In this document: one piece after another, positions 15,352 to 22,816 of the stretch
How positions within the stretch are numbered: position 1 is the first letter of the stretch
Layout: the number at the start of each line of letters is the position of its first letter
NCBI GenBank assembly: GCA_050693035.1
Contig: JBOGWB010000049.1
Coordinates: 1-54,003, forward strand
Direction of reading: 5' to 3'
Source: DASYVD01 sp050693035
Lineage (GTDB): Bacteria > Actinomycetota > UBA4738 > CALAEC01
Length of the DNA: 54,003 nt
Notes under the pieces: model-generated
What the model saw: the letters and a program-made list of their open reading frames with translations, nothing else
What the model was told of the DNA's origin: nothing
Databases searched by the model: none
Made by a program: the position numbers and the translations under genes

Positions 15352-15384
15352 CTCGAGGGTTGCTCGAGGGTTGGTCTCGAGTTG
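15352..15384. repeat. Iterated CTCGAG repeats upstream of nurA
   Basis: CTCGAGGGTTG occurs twice in direct tandem (15352-15362, 15363-15373), followed by CTCGAGTTG (15376-15384). The array lies 40-72 bp upstream of the nurA promoter, a position suited to a regulator-binding site. No protein is known to me for this motif. Confidence 0.45.
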
Positions 15385-15423
15385 GGCGGGCGGCCTTGGA
15401 GAAAGTCCCCCGATCCTTCCAGC

Positions 15424-15446
15424 CGGTCGGTGGGCGCCCGTATGCT
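15424..15446 (+). promoter_or_regulatory. RecA-NDp/PafBC-type DNA-damage promoter of the nurA-herA-mre11-rad50 operon
   Basis: CGGTCGGTG (15424-15432), exactly 8 nt, TATGCT (15441-15446). The actinobacterial RecA-NDp consensus is TTGTCRGTG-N8-TANNNT; the last seven bases of the upstream half, the spacer length and the -10 box all fit, while the first two bases do not. The -10 box ends 8 nt before ATG 15455, so the mRNA is probably leaderless. In mycobacteria this promoter class is activated by PafBC after DNA damage, and pafB-pafC are present at 50825-52763. Confidence 0.6.
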
Positions 15447-15454
15447 ATCGGCCG

Positions 15455-16519
15455 ATGGATGCACGGCCGACGGAAGGATTCACCCTCACGGACGTGGCGG
15501 AGAGCACGGGCTTGGAGGCGGCGGCGTCCTTCGTGGTCGAGCTCCTCAGCCGTCCCGCCTCCGACATCAGGGTGGCCGACGGGCAGCTGGGGCTGGAGGA
15601 AGATCTCGTCTTCGAGGGCCACCCCGACGACTTCGAGATCGTCCCTCTCTCCCCCGCCGATCCGGGCCGGGTCTGGGCCGTGGACGGCGGCTCGTGCTTG
15701 CTGGCGGACGGGCGCTCCTTCCAGGTGGCGGGATACCGAGCGGCCCGGGTGCGATTCGCCGGAGGGATCACCGACCTGGTGGACTCCTCGCCGCTGCGGG
15801 TTCGGGCGCTCTCAGCGGCCGAGCTGGAGTCGATCGCCCGAGACGCGCTGATCGAGCTGTGCGGTTCCCCTCCGGAGCGTCTGCCCGAGCTGCCGCGACC
15901 GGTGGACGCCCTCCGGGAGTGGTCGGAATGGGGGCTGGCGGCGCGAACGGTGCGCGAAGCCGCGCCGGGCGATCTGGTTCTCGTCGATGGCTCTCTGCAT
16001 GGAGGGCCGCTTGTGCCGCCGGAGGTGGTGCGGAGGGTCCACGGGGAGGCCGTGGCCCGGAACGTATCCCTGGCGGGCGTGGTCAAGGCGTCCACGCTGT
16101 TCTGGGGGCGCAACGCGCCCCTGGTCACCCTGCTCAAGCGTCGCGGCGACCGGGAGGTTGGCGCCACGCCCTGGGCCGCACGGATCTCCACTAACCCCAC
16201 CTTCGCCCGCCTGTACGTCGGGGACATCTTCGTTGCCCACCTCGCACCGACGGCGTCCCACGCCTTCCGGGTGGACGTCGCAAGCGGGCCGGCTCCTCCC
16301 CAGGAGGTCCTGGCCCGGCTGGCGGGATCCTCCGGTGACGCGGCGTTCGTCGGCTACCCCTACCCGCTGGCTCGGGCCCACCAGGCCGCCCGAGTGACGG
16401 GATACGCCGTGGCCGACCTGCGTCGCGCCTTCCGCGACGCGCTGTCGACGCGAGGCCTTTCACCGGACGACATCGAGGTCCTGTTCCAGGACTTCCACGA
16501 CATCCTGAACCGGAGCTGA
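15455..16519 (+). CDS. nurA: NurA-domain nuclease
   Basis: 354 aa. NurA is a 5'-3' exo- and endonuclease that works inside the ring of the HerA translocase to resect DNA ends. The family motifs are present: AVDGGS with D77, LVDGSLHG with D178, the lysine strand GVVKAS (K211), and the C-terminal VGYPYPLARAHQAAR with H309. Their spacing suits an RNase H-like active site, so the enzyme looks catalytically intact. ATG 15455 follows the -10 box by 8 nt; an upstream reading from 15371 would cross the promoter. It is the first gene of a four-gene operon, 1 nt before herA. No Shine-Dalgarno sequence is visible. Confidence 0.88.
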   Translation: MDARPTEGFTLTDVAESTGLEAAASFVVELLSRPASDIRVADGQLGLEEDLVFEGHPDDFEIVPLSPADPGRVWAVDGGSCLLADGRSFQVAGYRAARVRFAGGITDLVDSSPLRVRALSAAELESIARDALIELCGSPPERLPELPRPVDALREWSEWGLAARTVREAAPGDLVLVDGSLHGGPLVPPEVVRRVHGEAVARNVSLAGVVKASTLFWGRNAPLVTLLKRRGDREVGATPWAARISTNPTFARLYVGDIFVAHLAPTASHAFRVDVASGPAPPQEVLARLAGSSGDAAFVGYPYPLARAHQAARVTGYAVADLRRAFRDALSTRGLSPDDIEVLFQDFHDILNRS

Positions 16520-16520
16520 C

Positions 16521-18104
16521 ATGGTGGAGGAGCGGATGGACTACCGGGGGCGGATCTTCGGAAAGAACGTGCTGGAGGCGACCTTCCGCGCCTTCCACGG
16601 GGTCGACCTGTTCCTCGGGGAGCTGCTCGTCGCAGAGGACGCGGAGCGTGCCCGCCGGTACCTGTTCCGGGTGATCAACGTGACCTACGGGTCGGATTCC
16701 TCCGACCCCAACTGGGCGGAGCGCACGGCCGGGGCGTACATGGCCGGAGACACGGCGGGGACGCCGTACCGTCTCCACGACCCGGAGCAACGGCTGTACA
16801 AGGTGGCCACGTGCGGGCCGCTCGGATACATCGACGCCGGTGGCGAGTTCCGCAAGCCCAAGTCGCTCCCCGCTCAGTTCGCCAGGGTCACCGCCCCCAC
16901 GCCCGAGGACTTCGCGTTCCTGCGGGAGCGCATGGGCGATCTACAGGTGGGGCTGTTGCGCTCGGGAGAAGACACGATCGACCTCGAGGTCGGGATCTTC
17001 GGCGACACACTCACCTCCCACGTCGGCGTCTTCGCCACGACCGGCATGGGCAAGTCCAATCTCATGAAGGTCCTGTCCGGGGCCATGCTCGCCTCCCAGG
17101 GTCGCTACGCCCTGCTCCTCTTCGATCCCCACGGCGAGTACCTCGACGGGGGCGGGGGCGGGCGCCGGGGGCTCCGGGACCACCCCTGGGCCGCGGACCG
17201 GCTCCGTGTCTACGCCACGCGCCCAGGGCCGGGTGCGGGGTACACCGCGCTCCGCCTGTCGCTCGGCGAGCTGACGCTGGGCGATCTCCAAACCGCGTAC
17301 GAGTGGAGCCACGCCCAGGAGGACGCCATCTACCGCCTTGCTCGCCTGTACCGCGAGGACTGGATCATCACCGCGGCGGACGAGAGCCTCGACGCCGACG
17401 AGCTCGCCCAGCAGGTGGGCGCGGCGACGGCCACGATCCAGGTGATCCGGCGGCGAGCCCAGCGGATCCTGGACCTGCCGTGCATCAGCCGCGATCCCTC
17501 GCAGCCCTCGCTCTCCGAGCGGATCGTGGACGAGCTCTCGGGGGGCTATTCGGTGCTGGTGGAGACCTCCGGGTTGTCGTCGATGGAGGAGATCCTGGTG
17601 GCTTCGGTGATCACCCGCCGGCTGCTCGATGCCTACGCCGGCGCGTACCTCGAGGACCGAGACCGGTTCGCGGCGCTCCCCCCGACGCTCGTGGCCCTGG
17701 AGGAGGCTCAGCGGGTCCTCTCGCGCGTGAAGCGCTCCGAGGAGAACGTGTTCCCCCGGGTAGCTCGAGAGGGAAGGAAGTTCCGGGTCGGGCTCTGCGC
17801 CGTCAGCCAGCAGCCGAAGCTCATCGACGACGAGTTGCTCTCCCAGTTCAACACGTTCTTCATCCTGGGACTCGCCGACGAGAAGGACCGGAACATCTTG
17901 AGGGCGTCGTCGAAGCAGGACATCCGAGACCTCGGCCCCGAGATCCAGACCCTGATGCCCGGTGAGGCCATCGTGACCAACCTCGAAGCCCCGTTCGCCC
18001 TTCCGGTGAGGGTGTACCTGTACGAGGAATACCTCAAAGGGGTGAAGGGCCCCGCTCCTCTTCCCGACCGACCAGAGGGAGCGTCGCGGGGGTTCACGGA
18101 GTAG
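16521..18104 (+). CDS. herA: HerA hexameric DNA translocase
   Basis: 527 aa. An N-terminal HAS-type beta-barrel (about residues 1-110) is followed by the FtsK/HerA ATPase core. Walker A is TTGMGKSN (173-180; K178), with Met where the family has Ser or Ala. FDPHGEY (201-207) and the Walker B LVALEEAQ (390-397; E394, E395) are typical of HerA, as are the arginine region EGRKFR (417-422) and SQQP (429-432). HerA pumps DNA and drives NurA, and together with Mre11-Rad50 makes 3' single-stranded tails. ATG 16521 is 1 nt after the nurA stop; ATG 16536, with GGAGG 5 nt upstream, is an equally good start and would shorten the protein by 5 residues. Confidence 0.92.
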   Translation: MVEERMDYRGRIFGKNVLEATFRAFHGVDLFLGELLVAEDAERARRYLFRVINVTYGSDSSDPNWAERTAGAYMAGDTAGTPYRLHDPEQRLYKVATCGPLGYIDAGGEFRKPKSLPAQFARVTAPTPEDFAFLRERMGDLQVGLLRSGEDTIDLEVGIFGDTLTSHVGVFATTGMGKSNLMKVLSGAMLASQGRYALLLFDPHGEYLDGGGGGRRGLRDHPWAADRLRVYATRPGPGAGYTALRLSLGELTLGDLQTAYEWSHAQEDAIYRLARLYREDWIITAADESLDADELAQQVGAATATIQVIRRRAQRILDLPCISRDPSQPSLSERIVDELSGGYSVLVETSGLSSMEEILVASVITRRLLDAYAGAYLEDRDRFAALPPTLVALEEAQRVLSRVKRSEENVFPRVAREGRKFRVGLCAVSQQPKLIDDELLSQFNTFFILGLADEKDRNILRASSKQDIRDLGPEIQTLMPGEAIVTNLEAPFALPVRVYLYEEYLKGVKGPAPLPDRPEGASRGFTE

Positions 18105-19241
18105 ATGGCGCGGCTCGTCGCCGTCGGTGACTGCCATCTCGGCCGCACCCACCTCGCCCACCTCCGCGACGAACAGGGACGGATGCTCCGGGAAGAGGAC
18201 TTCCTGCGGTCCTTCGACTGGGCGATCGCCAAGACCATCGAGCTCGAGCCCGATGGGTTCCTGTGGCTCGGGGACGTCTTCGACCACGCCCGGCCTTCGT
18301 ATCGCGTGTTCACCCGGGCGGCCATCGGCTTGAAGCTCTTGGAGGATGCGGGGCTGCGGGGCGCGGCCATCTCCGGCAACCACGACACCCCGCGGCTGCG
18401 GGGCACCGGATCGCCGTACGCGGCTCTGGAGGAGTTCTTCCCCGGGGTGTCGTTCGCGTGGCGGATGGAAGCGGTGGTCGTGGAACTGGCCGGCGTCCGG
18501 ATCCACGCGGTGCCGCAGACGCTCTCCGTGGGCGACTTCAAGGAGCAGCTCCAGCGGACGGCCGGCGAGCTCGACACCGGCGTCACCAGCGTCCTGATCG
18601 CCCACGTTGCCCTGACGTCGCTTCCCTCCAGGGAATGGAAGGACATCAACGAGCTCGAGGTGGAAGAAGCCGCGTTCGACAGGCGCTTCGACCATGCGGT
18701 CCTCGGTCACTACCACGTCCATCAGAAAGCTTCGAAGCGAACCTGGTACGCGGGGTCCACCGACTCCTATTCCTTCGCCGATCGCCCCAAGGGCTGCGGG
18801 CCGAAGGGATTGATCGTCCTGGACACCGACACCGGGAAGGTGGAGCACCATGCCAACCCGGGCGAGCGGCCCCTGGAGACCCGGGCCATTCAGGCCGCGG
18901 GGATGGGTCCGGCCGAGCTCCTGGAGGCGTGCCATCGAGAGGGCGCGGACACCGCGGAGAGGGCGATCGTGCGGATCTTCCTCGATGAGGTGGACCCGGC
19001 GGCGTACCGCCAGGTGACGAGGCAGGACTTCCAGGACGCCATCCCGCGAGCGGCGCACGTCCAGGTGGAGCCGGTCTACGGGGCGGCGGCCCTGGCGGTG
19101 CAGGGCGGGCCCGAGATCGGACGGCTCGAGACGGAGTGGGACGGCTACGTGGAGGGCCAGGACCTCGCGGGCCTCGACCGGGAGCGCGTGCGGACGACAG
19201 GCCGCCGGTTCCTCGAGGACGCCAGGACGGAAGTGGTATGA
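18105..19241 (+). CDS. mre11: Mre11 (SbcD-like) DNA nuclease
   Basis: 378 aa, starting immediately after the herA stop. The calcineurin-like phosphoesterase motifs are all present: GDCHLG (D9, H11), LGDVFDH (D57), GNHD (91-94), the AHVALTS histidine (H167) and GHYHVH (H202, H204). These bind the two metals that cut DNA at ends and hairpins. A C-terminal part (about 270-378) would form the cap and Rad50-binding region. The protein is nearer to archaeal Mre11 in size than to long bacterial SbcD forms, but orthology was not tested. The stop overlaps the rad50 start by 4 nt (ATGA), as expected for subunits made in fixed ratio. Confidence 0.92.
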   Translation: MARLVAVGDCHLGRTHLAHLRDEQGRMLREEDFLRSFDWAIAKTIELEPDGFLWLGDVFDHARPSYRVFTRAAIGLKLLEDAGLRGAAISGNHDTPRLRGTGSPYAALEEFFPGVSFAWRMEAVVVELAGVRIHAVPQTLSVGDFKEQLQRTAGELDTGVTSVLIAHVALTSLPSREWKDINELEVEEAAFDRRFDHAVLGHYHVHQKASKRTWYAGSTDSYSFADRPKGCGPKGLIVLDTDTGKVEHHANPGERPLETRAIQAAGMGPAELLEACHREGADTAERAIVRIFLDEVDPAAYRQVTRQDFQDAIPRAAHVQVEPVYGAAALAVQGGPEIGRLETEWDGYVEGQDLAGLDRERVRTTGRRFLEDARTEVV

Positions 19242-21514
19242 GGATCCTCGAGCTGTCCCTCCGGAACTACCGCGTCTTCGAAGAGGTCGACCTGGAGCTG
19301 CCCGCCCACGTGATCGGCATCTTCGGGACCAACGGATCGGGGAAGTCGACGCTCATGGAGGCCATCCTGTTCTGTCTGTACGGGCGGGCCCGCACGGCCA
19401 AGGACCAGATCCGAACCCAGGGCGTGCTGACGGATTGCGCGGTCCGGGTTTCCTTCGAGCACAGCGGCCGGCAGTACGCCGTGGTCCGAACGATCAAGGG
19501 GAAGAACCACCAGACCGACGCGGAGCTCTACGCGGGAGATCTGCAGGTGGCGTCTGGGGTCACCGAGGTGGACGGGGAGATCCAGCGGTTGCTCCGCATG
19601 GACCAGCAGGTGTTCCGGGCATCGGTGTTCGCCGAGCAGAAGCAGCTCGATGTGTTCTCGGACGTGACCAAGGCGAAACGGAAGGAGATGGTCCTCCGGC
19701 TGCTGGGCATCCGGCCGGTCGATGACGCCCGCACCGCTGCGCGGAAGCAGGCCCGCGACACGAAAGGGAATGCCGATCGTTTGGCGGGCGCGCTCCCCGA
19801 TCTCACGGAGCAGGAGAAGGCGTTGGCCGAGGCCGCCGGCAGGGCGAAGCAGGCCGAGGAGCGGGCTGCCGAGGCGGCGGAGGCGCTCCGTGAGGCGGAA
19901 GGACGCGCCACGTCCGCACGGGACGCATTCGAGGTCTCCGACGGGGTCCGTCAGCGGGTGGAGAAGCTGGCGATCGAGCGAGCGGCGACGGCCGAACGGG
20001 CGGAGTCGCTCGATGGACAGCGCGCCGACCTGGACGGCCGGATCGCCCTCCTTCGGCAGGACCTCGCTGTGCTCCCCGAACTCGACGAGGAGCGCGCGGC
20101 GCTCGAAGGCGCCGCGGACCGCCTGGCGGCGGCCCGGCGGCTGACCGAGGTGGCCGACGAGGTTCGGCAACTCGAGGTGCAGGCCGGGGAACTTCCGGAT
20201 ATCGATACCGCAGCGGCCTTGGCCGAGCTGGAGGGGTCGGAGGCGGCCCGCGAGGCCGCGCGTGAGGAAGCGCATCGCGCCCGGTCGCTGGAGGAGCGGG
20301 CGAGGGACGATCTCGTGGGCGCGGAGGCGGCGCTGAAACGGGCCGGGGAGGCCGATCCGACGCAGCCCTGTCCCACGTGCGGCCGTTCGCTCGGCGACGA
20401 CTTCCGCCAGTACGTGGCCCATTGCCGCCAGGAGGTAGCCGAGAGGAAGCGTCGGCAGCGCGAGGCCGCTGGAGCCCTCCGCGCCGCCGAGGAGGGGGCT
20501 CGGGCGGCCGAGGAGGGATACCGCAAGGCCGTCGCGGGGGGCGAGGAAGCTCGGGCGGCCGCCGACACGCGGGCGAACATCGAGCGGCAGCTCGGCACGG
20601 CCCGAACTCGCCTGGGAGAGCTGGCCGAGCCATTCGGCGAGGAGCTCCCGGACCTCGCGCTCCTCCAGAAGCATGCCCGGCGGGCCGCCGAGGTCGACCG
20701 GCGCCTCGCGGAGCTCGGGGCCGAACGCAAGCATCTGGCTCAGGCCGAGCAGGATCTCCAGGGTATCGGCGCCGAGCTCGCCCGGTGCACCGCGCGCATC
20801 GAGGAACTCGATCGCGACGCGGCCGCCCTCGCCTTCGACCCCGAGGACCACGCCCGCCTTCGCAAGGAGCGCGAGGAGTCCGAGCTGCTGTTGGAGCAGG
20901 CCCGCGCGGCGGAGCGAGAGGCCACCGGGGGGGCCGCCCGGGCGGCGCAGGAGGTCGGGCGATTGGAGGGGGCGCTCGCTCAAGCCCGAGAGACCGCCGC
21001 GCGCCTCGACGAGCTTCGGGAGGAGGCCCGGTACCTCCAGCGCGTTTCGCTGCTGCTCGACGGGTTCCGCGACCACCTCGTTTCCCGGATCGGGCCCGAG
21101 CTCTCCCGCGAAGCCGAGGCCATGTTCCGGGATCTCACCAACCACGAGTACGAGGACCTCATGATCGACGACGAGACCCTGGCCATCCACATCGCCGACG
21201 GCGCACGGTTCTTCCCGGTGGAGCGGTTCTCTGGATCGGAAACGGACCTGGCCAACCTGGCCCTGCGGGTGGCCATCTCGATGCACCTCTCCCGGATGTC
21301 GGGCGCCGACATCGGGATGATGGTGCTCGACGAGGTGCTCGGCTCCCTCGATGTCGAGCGGAGGGATCTCTTCGTCCAGACCATGGGGCGGCTGGCGTCC
21401 CGGTTCCACCAACTCTTCGTGATCACGCACGCAGAGCAGATCAAGGATCAGTTCCCCGCGTCGATCGAGGTGCGCAAGGCCGGCCGCCGCCGCAGCACCG
21501 CGCTGCTGTCGTGA
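19238..21514 (+). CDS. rad50: Rad50 (SbcC-like) ATPase with zinc hook
   Basis: 758 aa. Walker A is GTNGSGKST (30-38; K36). Two Ala/Glu/Arg-rich coiled-coil arms (about 180-370 and 390-610) flank a zinc hook CPTC at 378-381, almost exactly mid-protein. The ABC signature reads FSGSETDLANLALR (664-677), with Ser where Rad50 usually has the second Gly of SGGE. Walker B and D-loop are MMVLDEVLGSLD (D698, E699). The protein bridges DNA ends and controls Mre11. The arms are short compared with E. coli SbcC (about 1050 aa). ATG 19238 overlaps the mre11 stop; a reading from 19136 would lie inside mre11. This is the last gene of the resection operon. Confidence 0.93.
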   Translation: MRILELSLRNYRVFEEVDLELPAHVIGIFGTNGSGKSTLMEAILFCLYGRARTAKDQIRTQGVLTDCAVRVSFEHSGRQYAVVRTIKGKNHQTDAELYAGDLQVASGVTEVDGEIQRLLRMDQQVFRASVFAEQKQLDVFSDVTKAKRKEMVLRLLGIRPVDDARTAARKQARDTKGNADRLAGALPDLTEQEKALAEAAGRAKQAEERAAEAAEALREAEGRATSARDAFEVSDGVRQRVEKLAIERAATAERAESLDGQRADLDGRIALLRQDLAVLPELDEERAALEGAADRLAAARRLTEVADEVRQLEVQAGELPDIDTAAALAELEGSEAAREAAREEAHRARSLEERARDDLVGAEAALKRAGEADPTQPCPTCGRSLGDDFRQYVAHCRQEVAERKRRQREAAGALRAAEEGARAAEEGYRKAVAGGEEARAAADTRANIERQLGTARTRLGELAEPFGEELPDLALLQKHARRAAEVDRRLAELGAERKHLAQAEQDLQGIGAELARCTARIEELDRDAAALAFDPEDHARLRKEREESELLLEQARAAEREATGGAARAAQEVGRLEGALAQARETAARLDELREEARYLQRVSLLLDGFRDHLVSRIGPELSREAEAMFRDLTNHEYEDLMIDDETLAIHIADGARFFPVERFSGSETDLANLALRVAISMHLSRMSGADIGMMVLDEVLGSLDVERRDLFVQTMGRLASRFHQLFVITHAEQIKDQFPASIEVRKAGRRRSTALLS

Positions 21515-21558
21515 GAGCTCTCTCCGCGCCCGAGTGCCCTCAGATGAAGAGCTGAATC

Positions 21559-22791
21559 GTGGCCGCTCCACCACTGAACCTGTGGCGTGACATCCGGACG
21601 CTCCCCCGTCCGGCCTGGGTCCTGTTCGCGGGGTCGTTCGTCAACCGGTTCGGAAGCTTCGTCACCGTCTTCCTGGTGCTGTACCTGGTGGAGTCGGGGT
21701 ACTCGGTGGCCCAGGCGGGCCTCGCCGCGAGCGCCTACGGCGCGGGCAGCCTGGTCTCAGCCCTGGTGGGCGGCTATCTGGCCGATCGGCTGGGACGGCG
21801 GAGGACCATCGCGCTGTCGATGTTCGGGGCGGCCGGGGCGGCTCTCCTCCTGTCTCAGGCCGAGGGGCTGGGGAGGATCATCCCTCTCACTGCCGTGTTC
21901 GGGATGCTCTCGGAGCTCCAACGGCCGGCGTCCGCGGCGCTCCTGGCCGACGTCGTTCCGCAAGGACGCCGTCTCACCGCGTTCGCCGGCTACCGGCTGG
22001 CCATCAACGCGGGCTACGCCTTCGGGCCCGCGGTGGCCGGGTACCTGGCCGAGCGATCCTTCTTCCTGCTGTTCGTGGGCGAGGCGGTCACCTCGGCGGT
22101 GCTCGGCGTGGTGGCCTTGGTCGCTCTGCCGGAGGGGGTCCGCTGGCGGCGGTCGGAGGAACGCCGTGGAGAGTCGATCAGGTCCATCGCCGCCGATCGC
22201 CGGTTCCTGCTGTTCCTCTTCGCCACGGTCTTGGCCGCGTTCGTGTACATGCAGAGCGGCGCCACGCTCCCGCTCCACGTGCGTGAACTCGGCCTGGGGA
22301 CCTCGACCTACGGCTGGCTGATCTCGTTGAACGGGGTGCTGATCGTGGCCCTGGAGTTTCCGCTGATCGGGATCACCCGTCGGTTCGCCGCCCCTGGGGT
22401 CATCGCCACCGGCGTGGTCGTCACGGGGATCGGCTTCGCCCTCACCGGGGCCGCCCACACGGCTCTGCTCCTCGCGCTCACCGTGGTGATCTGGACGTTC
22501 GGGGAGATGGTTGCCGCGCCGGTGGGCAACGCGTACGTGGCCGACCTGGCCCCGGCGCACATGCGCGGCCGGTACCAGGGAGCGTACGGGCTGACGTTCG
22601 CGCTCGGCTTCGTCCTGGCTCCGGCGCTCGGCACCCGGCTGTTCGCCTGGTCTCCCGGCGGGCTCTGGCTCATCTGCGGGATCCTGGGGCTGGTATCGGG
22701 GGCCATGATCCTGGCGTCGCCGCGCCGCCGGACCCGGCCGGACCTCGCCCAGGTCGACCTCGGCCCGGAGGTCCCCGGCACGCCCCGATAG
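21559..22791 (+). CDS. MFS transporter, drug-exporter type
   Basis: 410 aa, about 12 membrane segments. The loop between segments 2 and 3 carries the MFS signature GGYLADRLGRRRTI (about residues 72-85), and a matching half-motif APVGNAYVADLAPAHMRGRYQG lies in the second half (about 315-336). The family moves small molecules with protons across the inner membrane; the substrate cannot be told. It starts at GTG 21559, 44 nt after rad50 and on the same strand, so read-through from the DNA-repair operon is possible, but nothing else links it to repair. The Shine-Dalgarno sequence is weak. Confidence 0.85.
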   Translation: MAAPPLNLWRDIRTLPRPAWVLFAGSFVNRFGSFVTVFLVLYLVESGYSVAQAGLAASAYGAGSLVSALVGGYLADRLGRRRTIALSMFGAAGAALLLSQAEGLGRIIPLTAVFGMLSELQRPASAALLADVVPQGRRLTAFAGYRLAINAGYAFGPAVAGYLAERSFFLLFVGEAVTSAVLGVVALVALPEGVRWRRSEERRGESIRSIAADRRFLLFLFATVLAAFVYMQSGATLPLHVRELGLGTSTYGWLISLNGVLIVALEFPLIGITRRFAAPGVIATGVVVTGIGFALTGAAHTALLLALTVVIWTFGEMVAAPVGNAYVADLAPAHMRGRYQGAYGLTFALGFVLAPALGTRLFAWSPGGLWLICGILGLVSGAMILASPRRRTRPDLAQVDLGPEVPGTPR

Positions 22792-22804
22792 AAAGAGGTG
22801 GGCG

Positions 22805-22810
22805 TAGAAT
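22805..22810 (+). promoter_or_regulatory. -10 box of a putative leaderless FAD oxidoreductase promoter
   Basis: TAGAAT ends 6 nt before GTG 22817, and no Shine-Dalgarno sequence lies at the right distance, which fits a leaderless mRNA. Confidence 0.4.
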
Positions 22811-22816
22811 CCCCGG

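Noticed and set aside
15455..21514. HerA operon as an antiphage HerA system (HerA-Sir2 or HerA-DUF4297 type)
   Set aside because: The partners are NurA, Mre11 and Rad50, which form the DNA end-resection set; no Sir2 or DUF4297 effector and no defence island is present.
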